Below, in pieces: positions 27,910 to 37,745 of a stretch of 64,000 nucleotides of DNA. Each line of letters opens with the position of its first letter. The first letter of the stretch is position 1. Made by a program: the position numbers and the translations under genes. The DNA is from Limnovirga soli (GTDB taxonomy: Bacteria; Bacteroidota; Bacteroidia; Chitinophagales; Chitinophagaceae). The DNA lies in the NCBI RefSeq assembly GCF_013106755.1, contig NZ_WHPF01000013.1, positions 1-64,000 on the forward strand, given 5' to 3'. The notes beneath the pieces were generated by a model. That model made no database searches. It saw only the letters and a program-made list of their open reading frames with translations, and was not told where the DNA came from.

Positions 27910-28338
27910 ATGAACCAGTTTATAACTAAACCAATGATGGGTAAAAGGGTGATGGCTACGCTGATTGATTATGGTTTCCTATTTACTTTTTCATTTTTCT
28001 ATATCATGCAATTTGGAGAACCAAATGCAACAGGTGGTAAAACCATTAACGGGCTTCCTGCAATTATCCCTGTGCTTCTTTGGTTTTTATATTTTGTAGT
28101 ATTTGAAACTTATTATGCTGCCACACCGGGGTATATTATTGCTGGTATTAAAGTGGTATCAATAGATGGCAAAAAATTACAGCATATACAAGTAGGTAAA
28201 ACAAGAATTTCAAACGCATTGGAAATTATCCCTTTTTTTGGACTAATTGCATACATCCTGTTAAAACATACAGAAAAAAATCAGCGACTTGGAGACATTT
28301 GGGCAAAGACATTGGTTATAGCTAAAAACGAGTTTTAA
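27910..28338 (+). CDS. RDD family membrane protein
   Basis: 142 residues. The N-terminal Arg/Asp pair in KRVMATLIDYG and the C-terminal NQRLGDIWAKT are RDD hallmarks. Three hydrophobic segments (about 18-36, 46-64 and 102-120) put it in the inner membrane. RDD proteins are small membrane proteins, some implicated in ion exchange. The gene is AT-richer than its neighbours. CGCTAACATT follows seven bases after the stop, the same left boundary seen at two candidate cassette genes (39529 and 56284), so it may be a transferred single-gene unit. Function otherwise unknown. Confidence 0.82.
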   Translation: MNQFITKPMMGKRVMATLIDYGFLFTFSFFYIMQFGEPNATGGKTINGLPAIIPVLLWFLYFVVFETYYAATPGYIIAGIKVVSIDGKKLQHIQVGKTRISNALEIIPFFGLIAYILLKHTEKNQRLGDIWAKTLVIAKNEF

Positions 28339-28496
28339 AAAGCCGCTAACATTCGATTTCATTTTCCATCAAGGATTCTAATAATAACTTTGTAATTGGT
28401 AATTACGCAGTGGTTTGTGCGCTAATATTTGTTTAAAGCAAATACGGCACTTGCAAATCTTAACACCATTAGTGAAATTCAACAGCTTATACGTAC

Positions 28497-29309
28497 ATGA
28501 TTAAAACTTATTTTGTAGACGCATTTACCCACCAGCCATTTAAAGGCAACCCCGCAGCAGTTTGTTTACCGGAGAGGGATTTGGAGGCAGATACCATGCA
28601 GCAAATTGCCATGGAAATTGGATTTTCGGAAACTGCTTTTATTAAACCACTTGCGGCGGGTACCTATAGCATCCGGTTTTTTACACCCAAAAAAGAAATT
28701 CCCTTATGCGGCCATGCTACTTTAGCGGCTTCAAAAATTATTTTTGAAACCACCACACTGCAAGAAATTGTTTTTATTAACTGCGAAGCTGTACGATTGC
28801 CAATTGGCAAGGCCGATAACAAAATTGTAATGCAATTTCCCGTATATGAAACTGCGGCATTAGAAGTACCCAATGCTTTATTGGATGCATTGGGTATTGA
28901 TGCGCCCATCAATACCCGGTATAGTACAAAAAATAAAATCATACTTATTGAAATACAGCACGCTGCTGTATTGGCTGGTTTAGCACCGGATTTTGTGGCG
29001 CTGGTACAATCGTATACCGACATTAATGGGGTATTGGTAACAGCCCAAGGCAATACGGCCGATGTTGATTTTCATTACCGCTATTTTTGGCCATGGGCAG
29101 GTACCAATGAAGATCCGGTTACGGGTGGTGTGCAAACCTTTCTTACAAAATATTGGGCGGAAAAACTGCATAAAAACAAGTTGAATGCTTTTCAATCCTC
29201 TTTGCGAACAGGAAGTATGACAACCGAATTAATCAATAACCAGGTGTTGATTTATGGCGAAGCTGTTACCCTATTTGAAGGCATATTTAAAATTGATACC
29301 GGTTTGTAA
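28497..29309 (+). CDS. PhzF family isomerase/epimerase-like protein
   Basis: 270 residues with the two-lobed PhzF/DapF-like fold signature. The opening YFVDAFTHQPFKGNPAAVCL, the catalytic Glu45 in GFSETAF (equivalent to PhzF Glu45) and PLCGHATLAASK are all conserved. The second-half signature DPVTGG is also present. Most non-phenazine members have unknown substrates. No other phenazine genes are visible nearby, so this is unlikely to make phenazines. Confidence 0.9.
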   Translation: MIKTYFVDAFTHQPFKGNPAAVCLPERDLEADTMQQIAMEIGFSETAFIKPLAAGTYSIRFFTPKKEIPLCGHATLAASKIIFETTTLQEIVFINCEAVRLPIGKADNKIVMQFPVYETAALEVPNALLDALGIDAPINTRYSTKNKIILIEIQHAAVLAGLAPDFVALVQSYTDINGVLVTAQGNTADVDFHYRYFWPWAGTNEDPVTGGVQTFLTKYWAEKLHKNKLNAFQSSLRTGSMTTELINNQVLIYGEAVTLFEGIFKIDTGL

Positions 29310-29433
29310 TTACTAAGGTTTTTTAAGCATTTGTATTCGTGCCGCCACAAATGCTTTGTTAGTAGTTATTCGCCTGCCTAAATACAATTCTTTTTAATCT
29401 ACCCATGGTAAAAGCTGCATAGTATTACCATTA

Positions 29434-29452
29434 GTACAAGAGTGCGACGCAA
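29434..29452 (-). repeat. Dispersed repeat, reverse single copy
   Basis: Exact GTACAAGAGTGCGACGCAA, preceded by AGCTGCATAGTATTACCA and followed by GTAAAGC and a GCCAGGC box. I see nothing else in the 305-base gap 29310-29614. Confidence 0.87.
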
Positions 29453-29614
29453 GTAAAGCTGCTGCTTGTTTTTTTGCCAGGCTAGTAATTGTATTTATTT
29501 GTACTGGATACCTGTTGATGATGGTATTTGGTTAAAATTGTGTTAGCCACAGTGGCTATAGGGTATTACGCTTAAATAGCTGTTTCTTTGCAGCGAATTT
29601 TTAAACGCTGTAAC

Positions 29615-31945
29615 ATGTGGTATAGTTTAGCACAGTTTATTTTGAAGTATAAAGCCATTTTACTGGTTCTATTATTGGCAGGCACAGGGTTTATGGCTTA
29701 TAAGGCCATGCAGGTGGAAATGAGCTATGATTTTGGTAAGGCAATACCCACCGATAACCCTAAATACCAGGATTATATGTCCTTTAAAGCCCGCTTTGGC
29801 GAAGATGGTACCACTATGGTGATGGGTGTTAATACCAAAGACATGTATACGCCTGCCCTTTTTAATGCCTTGGGTGTTTTGCAACAACACTTAAAAGCTG
29901 TAGCCGGTGTGGAGGGTATTTTAAGTGTTCAGGAAGCCTATACGCTGGTAAAGGCCGACTCTGCCGATAAGCTGGAACCCCGTAAAATATTTGCCGGCAG
30001 CTATACCAACCCAGCTATACTAGACAGCGACAGGCATATTTTTGAAAACCTGCCCTTTTATAAAGGCAGTTTGTATAATGATAGCAGTAATGCCTACCTA
30101 ATGGCCATTCGGCTGAATAAGGATACGGCCAACAGTAAATCGAGAACCAGGTTGGTGAATGATATTCTTGCCCAGGTACAGCAGTTTGAAAATACTACCC
30201 ATACCACGGTACACCTAAGTGGTTTGCCCTATATTAGAACCAATGTGGCTAACCGTATACAAAAGGAAATGTATTGGTTTTTAATTGGCTCGTTGCTGTT
30301 ATCGGCCATTACCTTGTTGTTGTTTTTTAGAAGTTTTAGTGCTACTGCCATGAGTTTGCTGGTAGTAATGATGGGCGTTATATGGAGCCTGGGTACCATG
30401 GTGCTGATGGGCTATAAGATTACTTTGTTAACGGCTTTAATTCCGCCATTGGTGGTAGTTATTGGTGTACCCAATTGTATTTATTTTTTGAATAAATACC
30501 ATATGAGTTACCGCGAGGAAGGCGATAAACACAAAGCCCTTACCACCATGATTGGCCGCATGGGAATTGTTACCCTGTTTTGTAATATTGCGGCAGCTAT
30601 TGGCTTTGCTGTATTTGCCCTTACGGAAAGTACATTGTTAAAGGAATTTGGTATTGTATCGGGCATTAATATCATGATGTTGTTTGTGATATCGCTGATA
30701 TTTATACCATCGGTATTAAGTTATTTGCCGGTGCCCAAACCAAAACATGTACGGTACCTGGACAATGCATTTTTAGAGAAAATACTTTTACAAATAGAGC
30801 ACTGGACCCTGCGCCATGGCAAATGGATATATGGTATTACTGTGGTGGCTATTGCCGCGTCAGTTATGGGAATAATACAGCTTAAAAGCGAAGGATTTAT
30901 TGTAGACGATTTACCCAAAAATGATAAGATATACACCGATTTAAAATGGTTTGAAGCCAATTTTGACGGCATTATGCCATTGGAAATTGTGGTGGATGCA
31001 AAAAAGAAAAATGGCATATTGAGATCGCTGGCTACCATTGAAAAAATTGATGAGTTCTCGCAATATATTGCTGCCAAACCTGAAACGTCCCGGCCATTAT
31101 CGCTGGTAGAGGGTTTGAAATTTGCCAAGCAGGCTTATTATGATGGCGATAGCGTTAACTACACCACTCCCACAGAATTTGACATGCCCTTTTTAGCCAA
31201 ATACCTGAAAGGCGATAAGAAAGATACTACCCAAAAAACGGGCTTTAGTAAAATGCTTACCAGTTTTATTGATACCAGTAAGCGTTATGCCCGCATAAGC
31301 GTAAATATGAAAGATATTGGTAGTATTCAACTGCCTAAATTGCTAAAAGATTTTGATTCTACGGCCAAAACCATTTTTGATACATCGGCCTATACCGTAA
31401 CATTTACAGGCAGCAGTGTTACCTTTCTGGAAGGCAGCAGTTTTATTATTAACGGGCTAAAAGAAAGTATTATGTGGGCATTTTTGCTAATTGCCCTTTG
31501 TATGTTATACCTGTTTAAGTCGGTACGAATTTTATTATGTTCGCTAATTCCCAATCTGGTGCCATTGGTAATTACGGCGGGTGTAATGGGCTGGGCAGGC
31601 ATTGCTTTAAAACCTTCTACAGTGTTGGTATTTAGTGTGGCATTGGGTATTGTAATTGATGTAACCATACGGTTTCTTATCAATTATAAACAGGAACTGC
31701 CCTTGCATAATTACGATGTGGAAGCCACCCTGGTGCAAACTATCAGGCATACCGGTATTAGCATTATTTATACATCGCTGGTATTAACCGCCGGCTTTAT
31801 CATATTCTGCATCAGTGATTTTGGCGGCACAAAAGCACTGGGCTGGTTAACTTCATTAACCTTACTTACCGGTACCTTAACCAATTTAATACTGTTACCG
31901 GTATTACTAAAAAGCTTGTCAAAAAAACCGAAAAAAGTGGCTTAG
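29615..31945 (+). CDS. MMPL/RND superfamily predicted exporter
   Basis: Inner-membrane protein of about 776 residues built as two repeats of one helix, a periplasmic loop and five clustered helices (about 220-380 and 600-770). Family motifs of the hydrophobe/amphiphile exporters are seen in LTALIPPLVVVIGVPNCIYF and VFSVALGIVIDVTIRFL. The ATG at 29615 is chosen because MWYSLAQFILKYK begins the first helix, whereas the upstream TTG extension is basic and unconserved-looking. Such proteins move lipids or hydrophobic compounds. No dedicated partner is adjacent. Confidence 0.87.
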   Translation: MWYSLAQFILKYKAILLVLLLAGTGFMAYKAMQVEMSYDFGKAIPTDNPKYQDYMSFKARFGEDGTTMVMGVNTKDMYTPALFNALGVLQQHLKAVAGVEGILSVQEAYTLVKADSADKLEPRKIFAGSYTNPAILDSDRHIFENLPFYKGSLYNDSSNAYLMAIRLNKDTANSKSRTRLVNDILAQVQQFENTTHTTVHLSGLPYIRTNVANRIQKEMYWFLIGSLLLSAITLLLFFRSFSATAMSLLVVMMGVIWSLGTMVLMGYKITLLTALIPPLVVVIGVPNCIYFLNKYHMSYREEGDKHKALTTMIGRMGIVTLFCNIAAAIGFAVFALTESTLLKEFGIVSGINIMMLFVISLIFIPSVLSYLPVPKPKHVRYLDNAFLEKILLQIEHWTLRHGKWIYGITVVAIAASVMGIIQLKSEGFIVDDLPKNDKIYTDLKWFEANFDGIMPLEIVVDAKKKNGILRSLATIEKIDEFSQYIAAKPETSRPLSLVEGLKFAKQAYYDGDSVNYTTPTEFDMPFLAKYLKGDKKDTTQKTGFSKMLTSFIDTSKRYARISVNMKDIGSIQLPKLLKDFDSTAKTIFDTSAYTVTFTGSSVTFLEGSSFIINGLKESIMWAFLLIALCMLYLFKSVRILLCSLIPNLVPLVITAGVMGWAGIALKPSTVLVFSVALGIVIDVTIRFLINYKQELPLHNYDVEATLVQTIRHTGISIIYTSLVLTAGFIIFCISDFGGTKALGWLTSLTLLTGTLTNLILLPVLLKSLSKKPKKVA

Positions 31946-31954
31946 TTAATGGTC

Positions 31955-32602
31955 TTACATTAGGGATGTGTTATCTGTTCGGCTTTTGTTAAACAGGTGC
32001 TGGTATAAGGCAAAAGACAGCAGGTCTGCAATGGTTTTTAATACCAAAAAAACGATGGATGGCTGTAAATTTAAAAAGGCAGGCAGCAATATCATCAGGT
32101 GCATGGGTACAATACGCAGGTAAGGTAGAAAAAACAGGCTGCCAATATTAATCAGGGTATTTTTTTCCTGCTGTTTTCTTCGTATAAAACTTACTATTGC
32201 TTCGGCCATAAAAGCCAGTACCGCCAATAAAAGAAAATTGGTGTCAATTGCGGTAATGCGGAATTGTATAAATAAAAACACCAGATAACCCAGATGAAAC
32301 CCACCAAAATGCACCAAAAAAAACCAGGCCATACAACCCTTATTGGCAGGGGTTACCGGTTCATCATTCAGCTTTAATGTGCTGCCATCAAATTTTTTAA
32401 TGGTTAACAGGTCAATAAAATTAAACAGGCCAATTATTATACTTTGAAACCAGTATACCCAAACCACGGTTACAAAACCACCCGGATGATGTTGATAATA
32501 CCATAAACAGTAAAGGTTGCCGGCCAGTAAAAACAGTAAAGATGGATTTTTAAAATAGCTTTTGAACATAGAATAAATATAGCTAATATCCATTTTTTGC
32601 AA
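31955..32602 (-). CDS. Multi-pass membrane protein, DUF6498-like
   Basis: 215 residues with about six hydrophobic segments. VVWVYWFQSIIIGLFNFIDLL and FFLVHFGGFHLGYLVFLF recall the DUF6498 family, which I recognise only from pattern. Its 3' end is ten bases from the convergent exporter gene. An internal Met at residue 4 or 12 could be the real start. Function unknown. Confidence 0.7.
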   Translation of the reverse strand: MQKMDISYIYSMFKSYFKNPSLLFLLAGNLYCLWYYQHHPGGFVTVVWVYWFQSIIIGLFNFIDLLTIKKFDGSTLKLNDEPVTPANKGCMAWFFLVHFGGFHLGYLVFLFIQFRITAIDTNFLLLAVLAFMAEAIVSFIRRKQQEKNTLINIGSLFFLPYLRIVPMHLMILLPAFLNLQPSIVFLVLKTIADLLSFALYQHLFNKSRTDNTSLM

Positions 32603-32746
32603 ATACCCGCTCCATGGTATTCTTATCCAACCCGATACTGTAAGTGTACATTACATATATATTTTTCCTGTATCCGTAAAATGGTTTCCCGATTGGGTAA
32701 TGATGGCATCTTCACCCGGAGATACTTTTGCCGCAACCTTTACAAC

Positions 32747-33979
32747 ATGAAAAAAATAGTTCTGACATTCGTTATTTTAATCAGTATCACCCACGCCAAA
32801 GCACAGTACCGTACCCAGGCTCAACAGCTTGTTTTTACCAGCGAAGACTCACTTAATGCAGGCATTGCTAAAAGTAAAACGGTTATTTCGGGTTATGGCA
32901 GCGCATTTTATCAGCGGGATTTTAATGCCAAACAGTCTACCGTTACCTTAGAAAGGGCCGTATTATTTGTAGGTCACCAGTTTAATAATAAAATTGCCCT
33001 CTTTACCGAAATGGAGCTTGAAAATGCCAAAGTAGAAGGCGGCGAAGAAGGTGGCGAAATATCAATGGAACAGGCTTACCTTAAGTTTAACCTTAATTCC
33101 AGGCAATACATTATTGCCGGTTTATTTGTACCCAGAATAGGTTTGCTAAACGAAAATCATTTACCCGTAAACTTTAATGGGGTAGAGCGCCCCGTTACCG
33201 AGCAGCTCATTATTCCCGCCACCTGGCGCGAACTGGGTGTTGGCTTTTATGGCACTGCCAACAGACTGCCGCTAAACTATAGTGTAGCATTGATAAATGG
33301 CCTAAACAGTGCAGGTTTTGAACATGGTACAGGTATTCGTGATGGCCGGGCCGAGGGCCGCAATGCTTTTGCCAATAATGTGGCCATTACTGCTTCGCTG
33401 CAATATGCTTATCAGAATTTTAAATTCCAGGTATCGGGTTATATGGGCGGCACAGTAGGTTTACCAAAATTAAGTGCAGATAGCCTGGGTTTAAACAGTG
33501 GCGGTTTTGGAACGCCTGTGTATTTGGCAGAAGCCAATATGCAATACGCCAAAAACGGTTTTGCTGCCAAAGTGCTGGCTTCTCATATTAGTTATCCTGA
33601 TGCTGCCGCGGTTAATACCGCCTATGCCAAAAACCTCGCAGCATCCATGTATGGGGTGTATGCTGAGTTGGGGTACGACTGGCTATACCGCCAGCAAAAA
33701 ACAGCCCAGTTTATCACTTTTGTCCGTTGCGAAATGATTGATTTAAATGCCTCTATTCCGGCGCCACCAAAAGCCATTTACGATGGCACTGAAAAGCAAA
33801 CCCATATTATTGCAGGCATTAACTATATGCCCATACCCAATGTTACTATCAAGGCCGATGTGCACCTGGTACATACCGGCCCGCAAAACAGCGAGTTAGT
33901 CATCAATCCGGCGCCCAATGCATTGCCTTACCGTCAAAACAATCAATTGCTCAATATTGGTATCGGTTATTCATTTTAA
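32747..33979 (+). CDS. Outer-membrane beta-barrel porin-like protein
   Basis: 410 residues. A signal peptide (MKKIVLTFVILISITHAKAQ) is followed by alternating beta strands typical of a porin barrel, ending GIGYSF with the C-terminal aromatic expected for outer-membrane insertion. GAGLFVPRIG-like and RELGVGFYG segments resemble phosphate-selective porin relatives. The ATG at 32747 opens the signal peptide, and TACTTTTG at 32723-32730 could be a -7 box. It heads a module with Rieske, imelysin and di-heme oxidoreductase genes. The transported substrate, perhaps a metal complex, is inference. Confidence 0.8.
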   Translation: MKKIVLTFVILISITHAKAQYRTQAQQLVFTSEDSLNAGIAKSKTVISGYGSAFYQRDFNAKQSTVTLERAVLFVGHQFNNKIALFTEMELENAKVEGGEEGGEISMEQAYLKFNLNSRQYIIAGLFVPRIGLLNENHLPVNFNGVERPVTEQLIIPATWRELGVGFYGTANRLPLNYSVALINGLNSAGFEHGTGIRDGRAEGRNAFANNVAITASLQYAYQNFKFQVSGYMGGTVGLPKLSADSLGLNSGGFGTPVYLAEANMQYAKNGFAAKVLASHISYPDAAAVNTAYAKNLAASMYGVYAELGYDWLYRQQKTAQFITFVRCEMIDLNASIPAPPKAIYDGTEKQTHIIAGINYMPIPNVTIKADVHLVHTGPQNSELVINPAPNALPYRQNNQLLNIGIGYSF

Positions 33980-34017
33980 GGTATATGGGCCAGGCAAAAT
34001 AACTATACCGGGCATCC

Positions 34018-34036
34018 TTGCGTCGCACACTTGTAC
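34018..34036 (+). repeat. Dispersed repeat, forward single copy
   Basis: Exact TTGCGTCGCACACTTGTAC between the porin and Rieske genes, with a GGCATCC lead-in and GGGCCAGGC box. Confidence 0.85.
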
Positions 34037-34090
34037 TGTATAACCGGGTGCGGCAAATGCATATTAACCAAAATAAAAACACACAACAAC

Positions 34091-34531
34091 ATGGAACGCA
34101 GAGCCTTTTTAAAATCATCCTGTAATGCCTGTTTACTGGTAGCGGCAGGCTATATAGCCCCGCAGCGGGCAGGATGCAGTGCACCGGGTTATGCCATATT
34201 TAAAACAGAAATACTGAATAAAAAAATCAGTATGCCTGTAGGCCTTTTTCAAACCAACCCCATTCAAATGGTAAGGCCCAAAGGCTGGTATTATGATATT
34301 GCGGTACAACAAAAACCGGATAATACCTATACCGCTATATTACTGCAATGTACCCACCAGGCAAACCAGTTAATACCTGCGGCAAAAAATGGCTATACCT
34401 GTTCATTACACGGCAGCCAGTTTGATGAAAACGGTTTGGTACGCAAGGGCCCTGCCAGTAAGCCCCTTCAGCAATACAAAACAAGTGTAGAGAACAATAA
34501 CCTTATTATAGAAATAGTAAAAACACCATAA
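34091..34531 (+). CDS. Exported Rieske-type [2Fe-2S] protein
   Basis: 146 residues. A Tat-like N-terminus (MERRAFLKSSCNACLLVAAGY) precedes a minimal Rieske domain with CTH at 87-89 and CSLHGSQF at 104-111, giving the two Cys and two His ligands of the cluster. It is probably a periplasmic electron carrier. The next gene starts one base after its stop, so it is tightly coupled to the imelysin gene, which suggests it feeds or drains electrons in the imelysin/di-heme system. Confidence 0.87.
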   Translation: MERRAFLKSSCNACLLVAAGYIAPQRAGCSAPGYAIFKTEILNKKISMPVGLFQTNPIQMVRPKGWYYDIAVQQKPDNTYTAILLQCTHQANQLIPAAKNGYTCSLHGSQFDENGLVRKGPASKPLQQYKTSVENNNLIIEIVKTP

Positions 34532-34532
34532 T

Positions 34533-35600
34533 ATGCATAAATTTATTTTCCTGGTAGGTGCCATAAGCAGTTTACTCTTTTTATCCTGCAACAAAGCACC
34601 AGCAACCATTAGCGCTTCCACTGATTTTAGTACGCTGGAACAAAGCGTAATAACTGATTTTACCAATAATATTGCATTAAACGCTTACCTGCAGCTAAGT
34701 GTTAATGCCACCCAATTAAATACCGCCTTACTAAACCTTAGCAATAACAGTACTGATGCCAATTTACTGGCAGCACAAACTGCCTGGAAAAACATGCGTG
34801 CCGTTTGGGAACAATCAGAAAGCCATTTGTTTGGCCCCGTAGAAGATAATGATTACGACCCCAATATGGATACCTGGCCAACGGATTATGTACAAATGGA
34901 CTCAGTATTGTCCAGCAATAATGCCTTAACTGTGCAGGATATACAGGGTTTTACCTTATCGCTGCGTGGCTTTCATCCTATTGAGTATATAATTTTTGGT
35001 GAGCATGGCAGCCGCACCGCTGCCGAATTAAACAGCCGGCAAAAAACCTATATGATCAGCCTTTCTGCTGATATAAATACCAGCTGTAATGATTTGTATT
35101 TAAGCTGGGCATCGGCGCCGGTAAACTTTGCCCAACAGGTAATTACTGCAGGTAATGGCAGTACCAAATACGCCAAAAGGCAGGAGCTATTGCTGGCAAT
35201 TACCGAAGGAATGGCCGGCATTTGCGAAGAAGTAGGTGAAGGCAAAATACAGGAACCTTTTGATGCCCGTAATCCTGCCATAGTAGAATCGCCTTATTCC
35301 GGTAATTCTACGGCCGATTTTAAAAATAATATCATTGGCATTAGCAATGTATATATGGGTTTAAATGGCGGAAAGGGGTTGAAAGACCTGGTGGCCGCCA
35401 AAAACAAATCGCTGGATAATACCATTCAGGCGCAGATAACGGCAGCCATTAATTCGTTTGACAATATTACGCTGCCTTTTGAAGAAGCCATTTTAAACCA
35501 GCGAGTTCAGGTGCAGCAAACCATGGATGCCCTGGCCATATTAAAAGAAACCATTGAAACCCAGTTAAGGCCTTTTATAGTACAATATATTACCGATTAA
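34533..35600 (+). CDS. Imelysin family lipoprotein
   Basis: 355 residues. A lipoprotein signal (LLFLSCNK, Cys19) implies an envelope-anchored protein. The imelysin/IrpA-type helical fold is recognisable from TAWKNMRAVWEQSESHLFGPV and the GxHxxE-type motif in RGFHPIEYIIFG, here with GFHPIE. Imelysin-like proteins are implicated in iron or other metal handling rather than proteolysis. It sits in an operon-like array with Rieske and di-heme oxidoreductase genes, a recurring arrangement. Confidence 0.9.
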   Translation: MHKFIFLVGAISSLLFLSCNKAPATISASTDFSTLEQSVITDFTNNIALNAYLQLSVNATQLNTALLNLSNNSTDANLLAAQTAWKNMRAVWEQSESHLFGPVEDNDYDPNMDTWPTDYVQMDSVLSSNNALTVQDIQGFTLSLRGFHPIEYIIFGEHGSRTAAELNSRQKTYMISLSADINTSCNDLYLSWASAPVNFAQQVITAGNGSTKYAKRQELLLAITEGMAGICEEVGEGKIQEPFDARNPAIVESPYSGNSTADFKNNIIGISNVYMGLNGGKGLKDLVAAKNKSLDNTIQAQITAAINSFDNITLPFEEAILNQRVQVQQTMDALAILKETIETQLRPFIVQYITD

Positions 35601-35657
35601 ATACAACAGTTTAGATAGTTGTTTAATACTGGTTTATTGCCCAATAAAGTACCAGCC

Positions 35658-35676
35658 GTACAAGTGTGCGACGCAA
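35658..35676 (-). repeat. Dispersed repeat, reverse single copy
   Basis: Exact GTACAAGTGTGCGACGCAA followed by GTAATG and a GCCGGGCT box, between the imelysin and di-heme genes. Confidence 0.85.
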
Positions 35677-35732
35677 GTAATGTTGCATTATTGGCTGTTG
35701 CCGGGCTCACAAAAAATAAAGGATGAGTGTTT

Positions 35733-37106
35733 ATGAAAAAATGGCGGGTAATTATAGGATTGGTGTTGGTTGTTGCCGTTTTTATACGTTGCAATAAGGT
35801 AAGTGTATTTGCCGAATCTGGTTACGATAATAGGTTAAGCGGTGGTATAGCCACCGTGTTCGATGAAACCTCTAAAGCCTTTTCGCATGTAATAGAAGGC
35901 CTTACTGCCCGTGATGCAGCTGTACACCAAACCGGCGACAAAGCTTTTGAACAAACTTTTGTAACAGCACCTGCACCGGTAAACAGTGGTTTGGGCCCGG
36001 TGTTTAACAATGTGTCCTGTATATCTTGTCATCATAACGATGGTAAAGGCACACCTACGGCGGGCTTTATTACTTCGTCGTTACTATTTAGAATAAGTAT
36101 CGCCGGTACCGATGCACATGGCGGGCCCATGCCCGCCGAGGGCTTTGGTGGTCAGCTGCAGGACCTGGCCATTTTTGGCCGCCAGCCCGAAGTAAAAGTA
36201 AATATTAGCTATACCAACCTGCCCTTTACCTATCCCGACGGCAATCAGGTGGTATTGCGCCAGCCGGCATATCAGGTAACCAATGCTTACCGTTTACTAC
36301 CTGCGGGTTATATGATATCGCCCAGGTTGGCTCCGCCTGTATTTGGGCTGGGACTGCTGGAGAATATTCCCGAAGCCACCCTGCTAGCCTTTACTGATAT
36401 TAACGATGCCAATGGCGATGGTATTAGCGGCAAAGCCAACTATGTGTTTAATGCGCATACCAATAGCATGCAAATTGGCCGCTTTGGATTAAAAGCCAAT
36501 ACCGCCGATATACTTACCCAGGCTGCCGGTGCCTACCAGCAGGATATGGGTATTACCAATTATGTATTTAAACAGGAAAGCAGTTATAGCCAATTACAAC
36601 ATGATGGCCTTTCCGATGACCCCGAACTGGCCGATAGCCTGTTAAATGCCGTAGCGTTTTATATAAAAACCCTGGCCGTGCCGGCCCGCCGAAATGTAAC
36701 CGATGCGGGCATAAAAAAGGGGGAATATTTGTTTCAACAAATTAACTGTACCGGTTGCCATATAGCTACCATACAAACCGGGGTTAATATTGGGTTGCCA
36801 CAAATTTCCAATCAGCGCATACACCCTTATACCGATTTGTTGTTACACGATATGGGCGAAGGACTGGCCGATAACCGGCCCGATTATTTAGCTACCGGCA
36901 GCGAATGGAGAACTGCGCCATTATGGGGCATTGGCCTTTTTGAAAAAACAAATGGTATACCTTTTTACCTGCACGATGGCCGGGCAAGAACCATTGAAGA
37001 AGCTATTTTATGGCATGGTGGCGAAGCCACTGCGGCCAAAGAGCAATTTATAAACCTGTCTCAGGCCGACAGAAACTGCCTGATTAATTTTATAAAATCT
37101 TTGTAA
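35733..37106 (+). CDS. Di-heme oxidoreductase (DUF1111/DHOR) family protein
   Basis: About 457 residues. A lipoprotein-like signal (VFIRCNK, Cys20) precedes the two heme motifs, CISCH at 96-100 and CTGCH at 339-343, with the DHOR signature regions GLGPVFNNVSC, DINDANGDGISGKANYV, GRFGLKAN and FYLHDGRARTIEEAILWHGGEA. It is expected to be a periplasmic redox enzyme. The ATG at 35733 is preferred over a GTG two codons upstream. With the imelysin lipoprotein upstream it forms a recurrent pair. The substrate is unproven, metal oxidation or reduction being a reasonable guess. Confidence 0.92.
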   Translation: MKKWRVIIGLVLVVAVFIRCNKVSVFAESGYDNRLSGGIATVFDETSKAFSHVIEGLTARDAAVHQTGDKAFEQTFVTAPAPVNSGLGPVFNNVSCISCHHNDGKGTPTAGFITSSLLFRISIAGTDAHGGPMPAEGFGGQLQDLAIFGRQPEVKVNISYTNLPFTYPDGNQVVLRQPAYQVTNAYRLLPAGYMISPRLAPPVFGLGLLENIPEATLLAFTDINDANGDGISGKANYVFNAHTNSMQIGRFGLKANTADILTQAAGAYQQDMGITNYVFKQESSYSQLQHDGLSDDPELADSLLNAVAFYIKTLAVPARRNVTDAGIKKGEYLFQQINCTGCHIATIQTGVNIGLPQISNQRIHPYTDLLLHDMGEGLADNRPDYLATGSEWRTAPLWGIGLFEKTNGIPFYLHDGRARTIEEAILWHGGEATAAKEQFINLSQADRNCLINFIKSL

Positions 37107-37141
37107 GGCAACAGCAATAGCAGCAGTTAAGCTACACTTGT

Positions 37142-37531
37142 TTAAACAATAGGTTTTTGTACAAACATGCCCTTATAATAAGTTCGGTAAGCATAGCCCA
37201 AAAACAGGTTGGGGCCCATCAGCAAAACACCCATATACCAGCTCGAAGGGTCTAGTATGGTATGAAACAACAATACATTTAAACTAATGGGAAATAATGC
37301 CACGGCAAAAAACGGTGCATAACGGTTGGCCAGCAGCGATAAGCCACCCGCAATTTGAATAGATTTTATCATGGGGTAAAAATAGCCCACACCCATCAGC
37401 GCTGCCTTAAAAGCCCCCACCTTGCCGGGATGTATTGGTTGATAAGGAATAAAATGCAGAAAATAATCCAGTCCAAAAATCAGGTAAATACTACCCAATA
37501 CCAGTCGGGAAATTAAAATGGCTTTTTTCAT
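37142..37531 (-). CDS. DoxX-like small membrane protein
   Basis: 129 residues with four hydrophobic segments. The opening SRLVLGSIYLIFGLDYFLHF and the IAGGLSLLANRYAPFFAVALFPI stretch are typical of DoxX/DoxD-like proteins. It is convergent with the di-heme gene. Possible role in envelope redox balance by family association only. Confidence 0.8.
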   Translation of the reverse strand: MKKAILISRLVLGSIYLIFGLDYFLHFIPYQPIHPGKVGAFKAALMGVGYFYPMIKSIQIAGGLSLLANRYAPFFAVALFPISLNVLLFHTILDPSSWYMGVLLMGPNLFLGYAYRTYYKGMFVQKPIV

Positions 37532-37745
37532 GCTATGTTCTATTCGTAAAATTGGTAAGCAGGCTATTGGTATGGCCTGTTTGGGCAGTATGCCAATAAC
37601 AAAAATAGGGTTAATTGTAAACAGTGGTAACGGTAAGGCAGTCTATTGCGTTGTATAAATATTGACCGCTAACAAAAGTGGAATAAAGCAGCAATGTATA
37701 AAAGGCAGAGTAGGTTCCCGGCAGTAGTTATTATAGCGGCTGTAC

